A stretch of 64,000 nt of DNA. Source: Allobogoriella alba (lineage in GTDB: Bacteria > Actinomycetota > Actinomycetes > Actinomycetales > Actinomycetaceae). The notes under the pieces are model-generated. The model ran no database searches and was not told the origin of the DNA. It was given only the letters and a program-made list of their open reading frames with translations. Position 1 is the first letter of the stretch. The number at the start of each line of letters is the position of its first letter. The stretch is from NCBI RefSeq assembly GCF_042665525.1, contig NZ_JBHTCQ010000001.1:1984001-2048000 (forward strand), read 5' to 3'. Positions 16,788-25,451 of the stretch are shown here, one piece after another. The position numbers and the translations under genes are program-made.

Positions 16788-18200
16788 ATGCCGCATCCGC
16801 TGACCCTGGGCCCGGCCGGCACGCCGGGCACGGAGCTGCGCGCCGAGCAGGACGGCAGCGTCGTACGACGCTCCGTCCTGCCCGGCGGCATCCGGGTGCT
16901 GACCGAGGCCATGCCCGGTCAGCGCTCGACCGCCGTCGGGGCGTGGGTGGCGGTCGGCTCGCGTGACGAGACCGACGGCCACCACGGCTCCACCCACTTC
17001 CTCGAGCACCTGCTCTTCAAGGGCACGCCGAACCGGTCCGCGCTGGACATCGCCGAGGCGTTCGACGCCGTCGGCGGGGAGGCCAACGCGGCCACCGGCA
17101 AGGAGCACACGGCCTACTACGCACGCGTGCTCGACGACGACCTGCCGATGGCCACCGAGGTCATCCTGGACATGGTCACCTCGGCACTCCTGGACCCCGC
17201 CGAGCTCGAGACCGAGCGCGGCGTGATCCTCGAGGAGCTCGCCATGAACGACGACGACCCGACGGACGTCGCCCACGAGCGGTTCGCGCTCGCCGTGCTC
17301 GGGGACCATCCGCTCGGTCGCCCGATCGGCGGAACCCCGGAGACCATCCGCGCCGTGCCGCGGGACGCCGTCCTCGAGCACTACCGGCGGACCTACGTCC
17401 CCTCCGAGCTGGTCGTCACGGCAGCGGGCAGCGTCGACCACGAGAGGCTCTGCGCCCAGGTCCTCGACGCCGTCCGGCAGGGCGGGTGGGAGCTCGACCC
17501 GCAGGCCGCGCCGGTGCCGCGCCGCCTCGGCGCCGCCGACGCGCACGCCCGCGGCGTGGACGTGCCCGGGTCCGGTGCCGTGGTGCTGCCGGGGCCGGAG
17601 TCGGTGCTGTTGCCGACGACCGGTTCCGCGGTCACCGTGCACCGGCCCATCGAGCAGGCCAACGTGCTGCTGGGCGGGCCGGGTCTGGCGGCCGGCGACG
17701 AGCGGCGCTACGTGCTCTCCGTGCTGACGACCGTGCTCGGCGGCGGGATGAGCTCCCGGCTGTTCCAGGAGGTTCGCGAGAAGCGCGGCCTGGCGTACGC
17801 CACCTATGCGTTCGCGTCCTCCTACGCCGAGGCCGGCACCTTCGGCCTGTACGCCGGCTGCGCGCCGGACAAGGTCGAGGAGGTCACCACCTTGCTCGGC
17901 ACCGAGTGGCAACGCCTCGCCGAGGAGGGGATCTCCGAGGAGGAGCTGCGCCGGGGGATCGGTCAGCTCCGGGGCAACATCGTCCTCGGGCTCGAGGACA
18001 ACGGGTCGCGCATGTCCCGGCTCGGCCGCGCCGAGATCGTGCACGGCGAGCTCGTCGGGCTCGACGAGCTGATCGCACGCATCTCCGCCGTCACCGCGGA
18101 CCAGGTGCGCGAGCTCGCGGCAGAGCTGGCCGCCACGCCGCGCTCGCTCGTCATCGTGGGGCCGTACGAGGAGGACGTCGCCGCTCGGCTGCTGGGCTGA
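16788..18200 (+). CDS. M16 family zinc peptidase (processing peptidase-like)
   Basis: Insulinase-type metallopeptidase of 470 aa. The inverted zinc motif HFLEH (H70, E73, H74) lies in GSTHFLEHLLFKGTPNRSAL, with the third-ligand helix ERGVILEELAMNDDDPTD downstream. The C-terminal half repeats the fold without the motif and contains GGGMSSRLFQEVREKRGLAY, the usual substrate-binding motif. It follows pnp by 3 nt and is very probably co-transcribed, an arrangement conserved in Gram-positives, where homologues are called PepR or YmxG. The natural substrate is unknown. Confidence 0.94.
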   Translation: MPHPLTLGPAGTPGTELRAEQDGSVVRRSVLPGGIRVLTEAMPGQRSTAVGAWVAVGSRDETDGHHGSTHFLEHLLFKGTPNRSALDIAEAFDAVGGEANAATGKEHTAYYARVLDDDLPMATEVILDMVTSALLDPAELETERGVILEELAMNDDDPTDVAHERFALAVLGDHPLGRPIGGTPETIRAVPRDAVLEHYRRTYVPSELVVTAAGSVDHERLCAQVLDAVRQGGWELDPQAAPVPRRLGAADAHARGVDVPGSGAVVLPGPESVLLPTTGSAVTVHRPIEQANVLLGGPGLAAGDERRYVLSVLTTVLGGGMSSRLFQEVREKRGLAYATYAFASSYAEAGTFGLYAGCAPDKVEEVTTLLGTEWQRLAEEGISEEELRRGIGQLRGNIVLGLEDNGSRMSRLGRAEIVHGELVGLDELIARISAVTADQVRELAAELAATPRSLVIVGPYEEDVAARLLG

Positions 18201-18271
18201 GACGCGGCGGCGTCGGTCGGGTCGGGGAACCTCGTCGCACCTCTTGCCGTCCGGCTGATCCTTTCGGGGTG

Positions 18272-18898
18272 TCAGCCGGCCCGGCCGACCACCGTGGGCA
18301 ACCACGCCTCGATGGTCGCGCGGATGCGCGCCATGTCCTTCTTCAGCGAGTGGTCCCCGTCCACCACGACCACCTGGCGTCCCGGTGCCTCGGGCGGCAT
18401 CCCGAAGGTGTCCCTCTCGCCCTGGACCACGAGAGTAGGCACCCCGGCGCCGTCGAGCTCCTCCAGCCTGGACGGCTTCGGTTGTCCGTCCTTCGTCCGG
18501 CCCGGGGGACGCAGCGGGAACGCCAGGCAGAGCACGGCGACGGCGCCGACACCGATCGCCGTGCGGCAGGCGACGCGAGCGCCGGACGAACGCCCGCCGG
18601 TGACGATGTCGAGGCCCTTCATCGGTCCCGCCCGAAGCTGCTCGACGACGGCGTGCCAGGCGGCGTCGAGCTGCTTGGCGGGGGCGGGGGAGCGGCGACC
18701 CGCCACGCGGTAGGGCTGCTCCACCAGGGCGACCACCAGCCCCAGACCGGTCGCGACCTTGGCGGCGGCCTGGAGGTCGGGCGCCGTGACCCCGCCACCG
18801 GCGCCGTGGCCGAGCACAAGAGCACCGATCGGCTCGTCCACGGTGGTCAGGTGCACCCGGGCCGGTCCGTGCGGGGTTTCGACGGTCTCCTCCTCCAT
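18272..18898 (-). CDS. Alpha/beta hydrolase, KANL3/Tex30-like family
   Basis: Small hydrolase-fold protein of 208 aa. GALVLGHGAGGGVTAPDLQA is the oxyanion-side loop, GGRSSGARVACRTA holds the nucleophile serine, LCLAFPLRPPGR is typical of this family, and VVQGERDTFG plus GDHSL supply the likely acid and histidine. The substrate is unknown. It is monocistronic, divergent from the HNH gene, with a TANNNT -10 just before its ATG. Confidence 0.85.
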   Translation of the reverse strand: MEEETVETPHGPARVHLTTVDEPIGALVLGHGAGGGVTAPDLQAAAKVATGLGLVVALVEQPYRVAGRRSPAPAKQLDAAWHAVVEQLRAGPMKGLDIVTGGRSSGARVACRTAIGVGAVAVLCLAFPLRPPGRTKDGQPKPSRLEELDGAGVPTLVVQGERDTFGMPPEAPGRQVVVVDGDHSLKKDMARIRATIEAWLPTVVGRAG

Positions 18899-18905
18899 GG
18901 TTCGG

Positions 18906-18911
18906 AGCCTA
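18906..18911 (-). promoter_or_regulatory. -10 element of hydrolase gene 18898 (leaderless type)
   Basis: On the minus strand TAGGCT is followed by 7 nt and the ATG. Confidence 0.55.
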
Positions 18912-19041
18912 CTGGCGGGGCGGCACCGACCTGCCTCTGCTGGGAGGCCATGTGCCTGAGCGTCGCGTGCTCGGTGAGCACCCAGGTGCCACGGTGTCCA
19001 CAGGCCAGAGGCGCTCGCCCGTCCGTGTCAGGCCCTCGGTC

Positions 19042-19047
19042 TAGAGT
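19042..19047 (+). promoter_or_regulatory. -10 element of HNH gene 19055 (leaderless type)
   Basis: TAGAGT followed by 7 nt and ATG 19055; no Shine-Dalgarno sequence in between. Confidence 0.6.
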
Positions 19048-19054
19048 CGTACGC

Positions 19055-20824
19055 ATGTTCGACACCGAGGGTCGGGGTTCCGATGGCGGGCACGCGCGCC
19101 GTGCCCGACCTGCCGGTGAGCAGGCCGGGAGCTTCGGACTGGTGGACGCCACCGCACGGCACCTGGAGAGCCTGCCGGGCGGACCCGAGCTGGCGAACCA
19201 GCTGTTCGCGGTGGAGCTGTCGGAGGTCTCGGACCAGGCTTTGATCGAGGTGGTGGCGGGGTTCGAGCGGGTGGCCTCGGCCGCGCAGGCCGGCCAGGGC
19301 CGCGCGATCTCGGAGTTGCTGGCGCGGCGGGGCTCGTCCAGCTGGGCGTTCGACGATGTGGTCGACGAGCTGAGGGCCCGGCTGGCGATCACCGGGCGGG
19401 CCGCGGAGGCCAAGGTCGGGCTCGCCGCGGCGTGCGAGTCCTACCCGGAGGTCGCCGACGCGTTGGCGGTGGGCAGGATCGACGTGCGCAAGGCCACCGT
19501 GCTGAGCCAGCGTCAGCCCGGGGTGAGCGAGGCCCAGCACCGGGACCTGACCCGAGAGCTGCTCGCCATCCCCACGAGCACCGGTGTTCCTGGCGGAGAC
19601 GACGGCGACGCTGCTGCAGCCGACGCTGGGGATGCGGTCACGGATGGTCAACCGGACACGGCTGGCGCGGACGACGATCCCGCTGCCGGTGCGGATGCGG
19701 GCGAGGCCGGCCCGGCGGCCGGTGCTGTCGGTGTCGGTGAGGTGGAGCGGACCGCGCCGCAGCTCAAGGCGGACGTGCGGCGGCACGCGTTGCAGGTGGA
19801 TCCCGAGGCCGGTGCGCTGCGACGGGAGGCTGAGTACGGCGAGCGGCACGTGCGCTTCGAACCGTTGGCTGACGCGATGGCCAGGGTCACGGCGTATCTG
19901 CGGGCGGACGACGCCCGCACGGTGGCCTCGTGCCTGGACGTGCTGGTCGACGGGACGCGGACCCCGACTGACCGGCGCACCATCGACCAGCGACGCGCGG
20001 ACGCGTTCGTGGATCTGTTCGCCACCACCTTGGACGGCAGCCGGACCACCGCAGCCGCCGCGGCCGCTCCGGCCCGGACGACCGGCACTCACCGACCGCG
20101 CGACGGCGCCGAGGTGCCCGGCTCGACCGGGGGCGCCGCGGGCGGCGACACGCACGCCGCGGGCGGCGGCGCGCACGGTGCGGGCTCGACGCGTCGGCGG
20201 GCCCGGGCCCAGGTGCACGTGACGGTCGCGGCGGGAACCCTGCTCGGCCTCGACGACGAGCCCGCCGAGATGGCCGGATACGGGCCGATCCCGGCCGAGC
20301 TCGCGCGCCGGATCGCCCAGGACGCGACCTGGAGGGGCCTGTTCACCGACGCCCGCGGGGAGTTCGTCGCGCTGGGCACCAAGGCCTACCGGCCCGGAGC
20401 GGTCCTGTCGCGTGCCGTACGTGCCCGGGACGTCCGGTGCACCTTTCCGGGTTGCCGCCAACCCGCGGTCTACTGCGACCTGGACCATCTCGACGCCTAC
20501 GACCCGGCCCTGGCGGACCGGGCCCAGCAGACCACCGAGTCGAACCTGCATCCGCTGTGCCGGCGCCACCACAACCTCAAGACCAACGGCACCTGGGCCG
20601 TGCGCCGCCAGGACGGTGGAGGCCGGGTCTGGATCGCGCCGACCAATCACACCTACACGCGGCGCCCCGAGCCGCCGACCGGTGCACCGCGGAGGCGCTC
20701 CGGCGGCAGCATCAGCCGCGGCAGCGCCCCACCATCGAGTCCGAACCGCAGAGCAAAACGGGGGAGCGGAGATCCTGGGCCACGCCCGAGCCCCACGGCC
20801 GGTGACGACGACCAACCCTCCTGA
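19055..20824 (+). CDS. DUF222 protein with C-terminal HNH endonuclease domain
   Basis: 589 aa. The DUF222 helical region covers about residues 30-290, is interrupted by an acidic linker, and continues to about 360. A Gly/Ala-rich linker follows, then an HNH/zinc module: C462, the DLDH histidine H478, C502 and H505-H506 in LCRRHHNLKTNGTWAV. The family is abundant and multi-copy in Micrococcales and is thought to be linked to mobile elements; its function is not established. The open frame continues upstream through the M16 gene, but those codons are a shadow; ATG 19055 has a TANNNT element just before it. Confidence 0.85.
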   Translation: MFDTEGRGSDGGHARRARPAGEQAGSFGLVDATARHLESLPGGPELANQLFAVELSEVSDQALIEVVAGFERVASAAQAGQGRAISELLARRGSSSWAFDDVVDELRARLAITGRAAEAKVGLAAACESYPEVADALAVGRIDVRKATVLSQRQPGVSEAQHRDLTRELLAIPTSTGVPGGDDGDAAAADAGDAVTDGQPDTAGADDDPAAGADAGEAGPAAGAVGVGEVERTAPQLKADVRRHALQVDPEAGALRREAEYGERHVRFEPLADAMARVTAYLRADDARTVASCLDVLVDGTRTPTDRRTIDQRRADAFVDLFATTLDGSRTTAAAAAAPARTTGTHRPRDGAEVPGSTGGAAGGDTHAAGGGAHGAGSTRRRARAQVHVTVAAGTLLGLDDEPAEMAGYGPIPAELARRIAQDATWRGLFTDARGEFVALGTKAYRPGAVLSRAVRARDVRCTFPGCRQPAVYCDLDHLDAYDPALADRAQQTTESNLHPLCRRHHNLKTNGTWAVRRQDGGGRVWIAPTNHTYTRRPEPPTGAPRRRSGGSISRGSAPPSSPNRRAKRGSGDPGPRPSPTAGDDDQPS

Positions 20825-20859
20825 CCCAGATCCAGCGAGGTGCCAGCGAGCACACCCCC

Positions 20860-20952
20860 GCCCGCACCAGGCACCGGACCGGCAGATCTCGCCCGCACCA
20901 GGCACGGGAGGGGCCGATCTCGCCCGCACCAGGCACCGGGGTCGCGGATCCC
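20860..20952. repeat. Three tandem copies of a 31-bp repeat
   Basis: Copies begin at 20860, 20891 and 20922, each with GCCCGCACCAGGCAC followed by a variable G/C tail and GATC. The array lies between the HNH gene and dapB and has no coding role that I can see. Confidence 0.85.
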
Positions 20953-21023
20953 ACGCGCCCGGCAGCTACCGGTGCCGACAGCCCTCCCTCCGTCGTCCGC
21001 CGCGGGACGCACCGGTCCGTCGG

Positions 21024-21029
21024 TACAGT
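21024..21029 (+). promoter_or_regulatory. -10 element of dapB (leaderless type)
   Basis: TACAGT followed by 7 nt and GTG 21037. It decides between the two in-frame GTG codons, because GTG 21028 lies within the element. Confidence 0.6.
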
Positions 21030-21036
21030 GCCCGTC

Positions 21037-21801
21037 GTGAGTGCGATCGGCGTTGCGGTGATCGGTGCCTTCGGGCGCATGGGGCGGACGGTGTGCGAGG
21101 CGGTCGATGCGGCCGAGGACCTCGAGCTCGTCGCGCGGGTCGGCGAGGAGGACGACGTCGAGGCGCTCGCCAGCACCGGTGCGCGGGTCGGCGTCGACTT
21201 CACGGTGCCGGCGGTGACCGAGGCGAACGTCCATGCCCTGCTCGACGCCGGACTGCACGCCGTCGTCGGGACCACGGGCTGGACCGAGGAGTCGCTCGGT
21301 CGCGTCCGGGAGCACCTCGAGCAGGTCAACGCCCACCGCAGCGAGCCGCTCGGCGTCGTCGTCGCGCCCAACTTCGCCCTCTCCGCAGTGCTCGCGATGC
21401 ACTTCGCCGCGCAGGCCGCGCGCTACTTCACCTCCGCCGAGGTGATCGAGATGCACCACCCCGACAAGGTCGACGCCCCGTCCGGCACCGCCCTGGCCAC
21501 GGCGCGCCATATCGCCGCCGCACGCCAGGAGGCGGGCCTCGGGCCGGTGCCTGACGCGACCGAGACCCAGGTCGACGGTGCACGGGGCGCCGTCGTCGAC
21601 GGCGTCCACGTGCACGCGGTGCGGCTGCGAGGACTCGTCGCGCACGAGGAGATCCTCCTCGGCAACCCCGGCGAGCAGCTGACCATCCGGACCGACTCCT
21701 TCCAGCGAGACAGCTTCATGCCGGGCGTGCTGCTCGCGGTCCGGCAGGTGCTCGGCCGCCCGGGGCTGACGATCGGGCTCGAGCACCTGCTCGACCTGTA
21801 A
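21037..21801 (+). CDS. dapB: 4-hydroxy-tetrahydrodipicolinate reductase
   Basis: Second committed step of the lysine/diaminopimelate pathway, NAD(P)H dependent, 254 aa. The Rossmann motif VIGAFGRMG is at residues 8-16. The catalytic signature EMHHPDKVDAPSGTA puts H140-H141 and K144 in the active site. VGTTGWTEE and APNFALSAVL are also family motifs. GTG 21037 was preferred over GTG 21028 because the promoter element overlaps the latter. dapA lies 2.7 kb downstream and dapF near 61 kb; this window does not group them. Confidence 0.97.
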   Translation: MSAIGVAVIGAFGRMGRTVCEAVDAAEDLELVARVGEEDDVEALASTGARVGVDFTVPAVTEANVHALLDAGLHAVVGTTGWTEESLGRVREHLEQVNAHRSEPLGVVVAPNFALSAVLAMHFAAQAARYFTSAEVIEMHHPDKVDAPSGTALATARHIAAARQEAGLGPVPDATETQVDGARGAVVDGVHVHAVRLRGLVAHEEILLGNPGEQLTIRTDSFQRDSFMPGVLLAVRQVLGRPGLTIGLEHLLDL

Positions 21802-21844
21802 CCGCCGTCACCCGGCTCCGGATGCACCCGGTCAGGTCGGCTGG

Positions 21845-21850
21845 TTAGGC
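21845..21850 (+). promoter_or_regulatory. Candidate -10 for the BCCT transporter gene
   Basis: TAGGCT fits TANNNT, about 36 nt before GTG 21887, which would give a short leader with a GGGGGAAA ribosome-binding site. Confidence 0.35.
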
Positions 21851-21886
21851 TCGCCCGCGTCCCACCGCCGTCCATGGGGGAAACGC

Positions 21887-23707
21887 GTGAGCCTGCTCAA
21901 CCGCGTGCACGACCGGCTCGGTCTGCGCACCAGCCCGACGATCTTCTTCGGGGCCGCCGCGGTCATCGTCCTCTTCGTCGTCCTGACCATCACGTTCACC
22001 GAGGCGGTGGACGCCGCCTTCAAGGTGGCGTCGGGCTGGGTGCTGGCCAACCTGGGCTGGTTCTACATCGCCGGCGTGACGATCTTCCTCATCTTCCTAG
22101 TCGCCCTGGCCACCAGCCGGTTCGGCAGGGTCCGGCTCGGCCCGGAGGACGAGGCGCCCGAGCACTCGGGCGCCTCGTGGTTCGGGATGCTCTTCGCCGC
22201 CGGCATCGGGACGATCCTCATGTTCTGGGGTGTCGCAGAGCCGGTCAACCACTTCGCGAACCCGCCGATGCAGGACGTCGAGCCCCGCAGTGCCGCGGCC
22301 TTCCAGGAGGCGATGGCGTTCACCTTCTACCACTTCGGCCTGCACACCTGGACCATCTTCAGCCTGCCCGCCCTGGCGTTCGCGTACTTCATGTACAAGC
22401 GCAACCTGCCGCCGAGGGTCAGCTCCGTCTTCCACCCCATCCTCGGTGACCGCATCCACGGGCGGCTGGGGGCGACCATCGACACCGTCGCCGTCGTCGG
22501 GACGATGTTCGGCGTCGCCGTGTCCGTCGGGCTCGGCACGCTCCAGATCAACGGAGGCCTCACGCGGCTGTGGGGGATCGAGGCCTCGCGCGGCGTTCAG
22601 GTGCTGCTCATCGCGGTCGTCACGTGCGTCGCCCTGGTCTCCGTCATCGTCGGCCTCGACCGTGGCATCAAGCGGCTCTCGAACCTCAACATCCTGGTCG
22701 CCGTCGGCCTGCTCGTCTTCATCCTGGTCACCGGCCCCACGCTGCTGCTCCTCAAGGGCACCATCGAGTCCGTCGGGCACTACGTGTCGGCCCTGCCCGA
22801 GCTGGCGTTCTGGAACGACACGATCAACGACAGCGGCTGGCAGAGCACCTGGACCGTCTTCTACTGGGCGTGGACGATCTCCTGGTCGCCGTTCGTCGGC
22901 ATCTTCATCGCCCGGATCTCCCGCGGTCGCTCGATCCGGCAGTTCGTCATCGGCGTGCTGGCCATCCCGGTGAGCTTCTCCGTGATCTGGTTCGGGGTCT
23001 TCGGCTGGGCGTCGTTCGACATCGAGCGGAACGCCCCGGGGACGCTGGTCGATCCCGTCGTCGAGCAGGAGGACGTACCCGGAGCGCTCTTCGTCTTCCT
23101 CGAGAGCTTCCCCCTCAGCAGCATCGTGTCCGTCGTCGCGATCCTGCTCGTCGTCATCTTCTTCACCACCTCGGTGGACTCCAGCGCCCTGGTGATGGAC
23201 ATGATCAGCAACGGCCACGAGGAGCAGGCGCCGACGCGGCAACGCGTGTTCTGGGGCCTCGGCGTCGGCGTGGTGGCGGCGACCCTCCTCGGGGCGACCG
23301 GCGAGGGCGGGCTCACGGCGCTCCAGGAGGTCATCATCGTCGTCGGCCTGCCGTTCTTCGTCCTCGGGTACTTCATGATGTTCAGCCTGCTGCGGGCGCT
23401 GAAGGAGGACGCCGGCGAGCGTCCGCCGGTCCGCACAAGACGCTGGAAGAAGGTCCTGCCGCCCGAGGAGGCGCAACGGCGCGTGGAGGAGGCCGGCGGC
23501 ACCCCGGAGCAGGCGGCCCTGCTCACGAAGACCGGCACCGTCCCGATGTCGCAGCCCTCACCCCAGCGCGGCTCGCTCGTGGGCCCGCCGACGGCGGAAC
23601 CAGGGCGGACGGAACCGGGTGCGGACCCGTTGACGGGCGGCGATCCGGTGACCGGTGAGCCCACCGCGGCCGAACCGCACGCGGGCGAGGACGGCGATCG
23701 GCGCTGA
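21887..23707 (+). CDS. BCCT family transporter (betaine/carnitine/choline type)
   Basis: Secondary importer of quaternary ammonium compounds such as glycine betaine, 606 aa, about twelve membrane segments. MFWGVAEPVNHF and WTVFYWAWTISWSPFVGIFI are the BCCT signatures, the latter with the aromatic substrate cage. The last ~110 residues are cytoplasmic, first basic (RTRRWKKVLPPEEAQRR), then Pro/Thr/Glu rich; such tails act as osmosensors in BetP-like proteins, but that is not shown here. No osmolyte synthesis genes are nearby, so the substrate is assigned only to the class. Confidence 0.93.
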   Translation: MSLLNRVHDRLGLRTSPTIFFGAAAVIVLFVVLTITFTEAVDAAFKVASGWVLANLGWFYIAGVTIFLIFLVALATSRFGRVRLGPEDEAPEHSGASWFGMLFAAGIGTILMFWGVAEPVNHFANPPMQDVEPRSAAAFQEAMAFTFYHFGLHTWTIFSLPALAFAYFMYKRNLPPRVSSVFHPILGDRIHGRLGATIDTVAVVGTMFGVAVSVGLGTLQINGGLTRLWGIEASRGVQVLLIAVVTCVALVSVIVGLDRGIKRLSNLNILVAVGLLVFILVTGPTLLLLKGTIESVGHYVSALPELAFWNDTINDSGWQSTWTVFYWAWTISWSPFVGIFIARISRGRSIRQFVIGVLAIPVSFSVIWFGVFGWASFDIERNAPGTLVDPVVEQEDVPGALFVFLESFPLSSIVSVVAILLVVIFFTTSVDSSALVMDMISNGHEEQAPTRQRVFWGLGVGVVAATLLGATGEGGLTALQEVIIVVGLPFFVLGYFMMFSLLRALKEDAGERPPVRTRRWKKVLPPEEAQRRVEEAGGTPEQAALLTKTGTVPMSQPSPQRGSLVGPPTAEPGRTEPGADPLTGGDPVTGEPTAAEPHAGEDGDRR

Positions 23708-23762
23708 GAGCTCGGCCGGCGGGTTCGGCGGGCCGCTCGCACGGCGGCCGGCTGCCGGATGG

Positions 23763-24395
23763 CTACAGGTCGGCGTACCAGCAGACCTCGGCGACCTCCT
23801 CGCCCGCCACATCGAGCGTGCGGCGCAGCCCGGCCGGGGCGAACCCGGCCTGGGCGAGGAAGCGGGTCCGTGCCTCGTCCGCCTGGACGACCCAGGCCTG
23901 CACGCGTCCGGTGCCCTGCTGGCGCAGCAGGTCGGCGCAGGCTGCGAGCAGGCGTGACCCGTGGCCCCGGCGCCCCTCCGCCGCCGGGACCTCGAGGGCG
24001 AGGATCTCGGCGACGTCGCCCGGTTCCGGCTCTCGTGACGCATCCGCGCCGCCGCCGGGTCCCTCGCCGCCGTCCCCACGGACGTCCACGGGCACCTCGG
24101 CCGGGGCGAACGCGGCGAAGCCGACCACCCGGGCCCCGTCCAACGCCGTCAGCACCCGATGACGAGGGGACGGCGGTGCGGTGATCGCCGCACTCCACTG
24201 CTCGGCGAGGGCCACCGCGTCGATCGCCCGCGCGACCGCGTCCCCGAGGTCGTGGCCCACCCCGGCGGCGAGCGTGGCGCGCAGGGTGCGGGCGTGGACG
24301 TCCCCGAGCGTGGCCGCGTCCTCCGGGAGCGCCGGTCGCACCGAGACGTCTGGCCGGTCATGGGCATGCCCGGTGCCCGGGTACGCGGAGCTCAC
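23763..24395 (-). CDS. GNAT family N-acetyltransferase
   Basis: Predicted acetyl-CoA dependent acyltransferase of 210 aa. The N-terminal VSVRPALPEDAATLGDVHA is the usual GNAT beginning, and ILALEVPAAEGRRGHGSRLL contains the acetyl-CoA loop (RRGHGS). The C-terminal VQADEARTRFLAQAGFAPAG matches motif B. A Gly/Glu/Asp-rich loop (about 103-122) interrupts the sheet. The substrate is unknown. Start GTG 24395, preceded by a TANNNT element. Confidence 0.88.
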   Translation of the reverse strand: MSSAYPGTGHAHDRPDVSVRPALPEDAATLGDVHARTLRATLAAGVGHDLGDAVARAIDAVALAEQWSAAITAPPSPRHRVLTALDGARVVGFAAFAPAEVPVDVRGDGGEGPGGGADASREPEPGDVAEILALEVPAAEGRRGHGSRLLAACADLLRQQGTGRVQAWVVQADEARTRFLAQAGFAPAGLRRTLDVAGEEVAEVCWYADL

Positions 24396-24401
24396 CGCCC
24401 C

Positions 24402-24407
24402 AGGCTA
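24402..24407 (-). promoter_or_regulatory. -10 element of GNAT gene 24395 (leaderless type)
   Basis: On the minus strand TAGCCT is followed by 6 nt and the GTG start. Confidence 0.55.
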
Positions 24408-24475
24408 ACGGCGCACGCGACCGCGACACGGGCCCGCGGAACGCGGATGCAGTGCACCGGAGGCCTGTCCGGGGC

Positions 24476-24481
24476 TACCGT
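24476..24481 (+). promoter_or_regulatory. -10 element of dapA (leaderless type)
   Basis: TACCGT followed by 6 nt and ATG 24488. Confidence 0.6.
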
Positions 24482-24487
24482 CTGGGC

Positions 24488-25414
24488 ATGAGTACCAGCC
24501 CGCGCCTCCCGTCGCGCACCTTCGGCTCGGTCGCCGTCGCCATGGTGACCCCGTTCCGCGAGGACAGGACAGTCGACGTCGACGCCGGCGTCGCGGTCGC
24601 CGTCAAGCTGGTCGAGGACGGCTGCGACGCGCTGGTCATCCATGGCACCACCGGGGAGTCCTCCACCACGCACCAGCCCGAGAAGGACGAGCTGATGCGC
24701 GCCGTCGTCGACGCGGTGGGCGACAAGGCGATGATCATCGGCGGCGCGGGCTCCAACGACACCGCCCACGCGGTTCGCATCGCGCAGGGTGCCCAGCGGT
24801 GCGGTGCCCAGGGCCTACTCGTCGTCTCCCCGTACTACAACCGGCCCTCGCAGGAGGGCGTCTACCAGCACGTCCGAGCTGTCACCGACGCCGTCGACCT
24901 GCCTGTCATGCTGTACGACATCCCCGGCCGCACCGGGGTCGCCTTCGGTGACGAGACCCTCGACCGGCTGGCGCAGCACCCACGGATCCTCGCCGTCAAG
25001 GACGCCACCGGCGACGTGCCCACCGGCTTCGAGCGGATCGCCCGCACCGGTCTCGAGTACTACTCGGGCGACGACGCGCTCAACTTCGACTGGCTCGCCC
25101 ACGGGGCTTCCGGCGTGGTCTCGGTGGTCGGGCACGTCACGGCGGCCGACTACGTCGAGATGGTCCGGGCGGTCGACGACGGTGACCTGCCCGGCGCCCG
25201 TGACGTCGCCGCCCGGCTGCGCCCGGTGGTGGCCGCGCTCATGGGCACCGGCCAAGGGGCCGTGATGGCCAAGCACGCGCTCCACCTCCAGGGCGTCATC
25301 CCGACGCCGGCCGTCCGCCTCCCGCTCGTCACGGCCCCGGAGGCGGACGTCGCCGAGCTGGCGGCCGCCCTGCGCGAGCACGGCTACCTCGAGCGCGCGC
25401 CGCTGCCCGCCTGA
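24488..25414 (+). CDS. dapA: 4-hydroxy-tetrahydrodipicolinate synthase
   Basis: Condenses pyruvate with aspartate semialdehyde, first step of the diaminopimelate branch, 308 aa TIM barrel. GTTGES at residues 53-58 binds pyruvate, Y143 in YDIPGRTGV is the catalytic tyrosine, and K171 in AVKDATGD is the Schiff-base lysine. The loop VVSPYYNRPSQEGVYQH is also typical. ATG 24488 was chosen over the upstream in-frame start at 24452 because of the family N-terminus and the adjacent -10. rnj follows 37 bp downstream in the same direction, the usual actinobacterial dapA-rnj pair. Confidence 0.97.
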   Translation: MSTSPRLPSRTFGSVAVAMVTPFREDRTVDVDAGVAVAVKLVEDGCDALVIHGTTGESSTTHQPEKDELMRAVVDAVGDKAMIIGGAGSNDTAHAVRIAQGAQRCGAQGLLVVSPYYNRPSQEGVYQHVRAVTDAVDLPVMLYDIPGRTGVAFGDETLDRLAQHPRILAVKDATGDVPTGFERIARTGLEYYSGDDALNFDWLAHGASGVVSVVGHVTAADYVEMVRAVDDGDLPGARDVAARLRPVVAALMGTGQGAVMAKHALHLQGVIPTPAVRLPLVTAPEADVAELAAALREHGYLERAPLPA

Positions 25415-25451
25415 GGACTTCACCGGCGTCGGGGCCTGGCAGGATGGGGGC

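Noticed and set aside
14169..18305. Minus-strand open frame of 1378 codons opposite pnp and the M16 gene
   Set aside because: It is the antisense shadow of two well-identified genes; high GC removes stop codons from that frame and the translation is low-complexity without any domain.
17486..19054. N-terminal extension of the HNH protein to over 1100 residues
   Set aside because: The added part is a shadow of the M16 gene and of the minus-strand hydrolase; ATG 19055 has a promoter element just before it.
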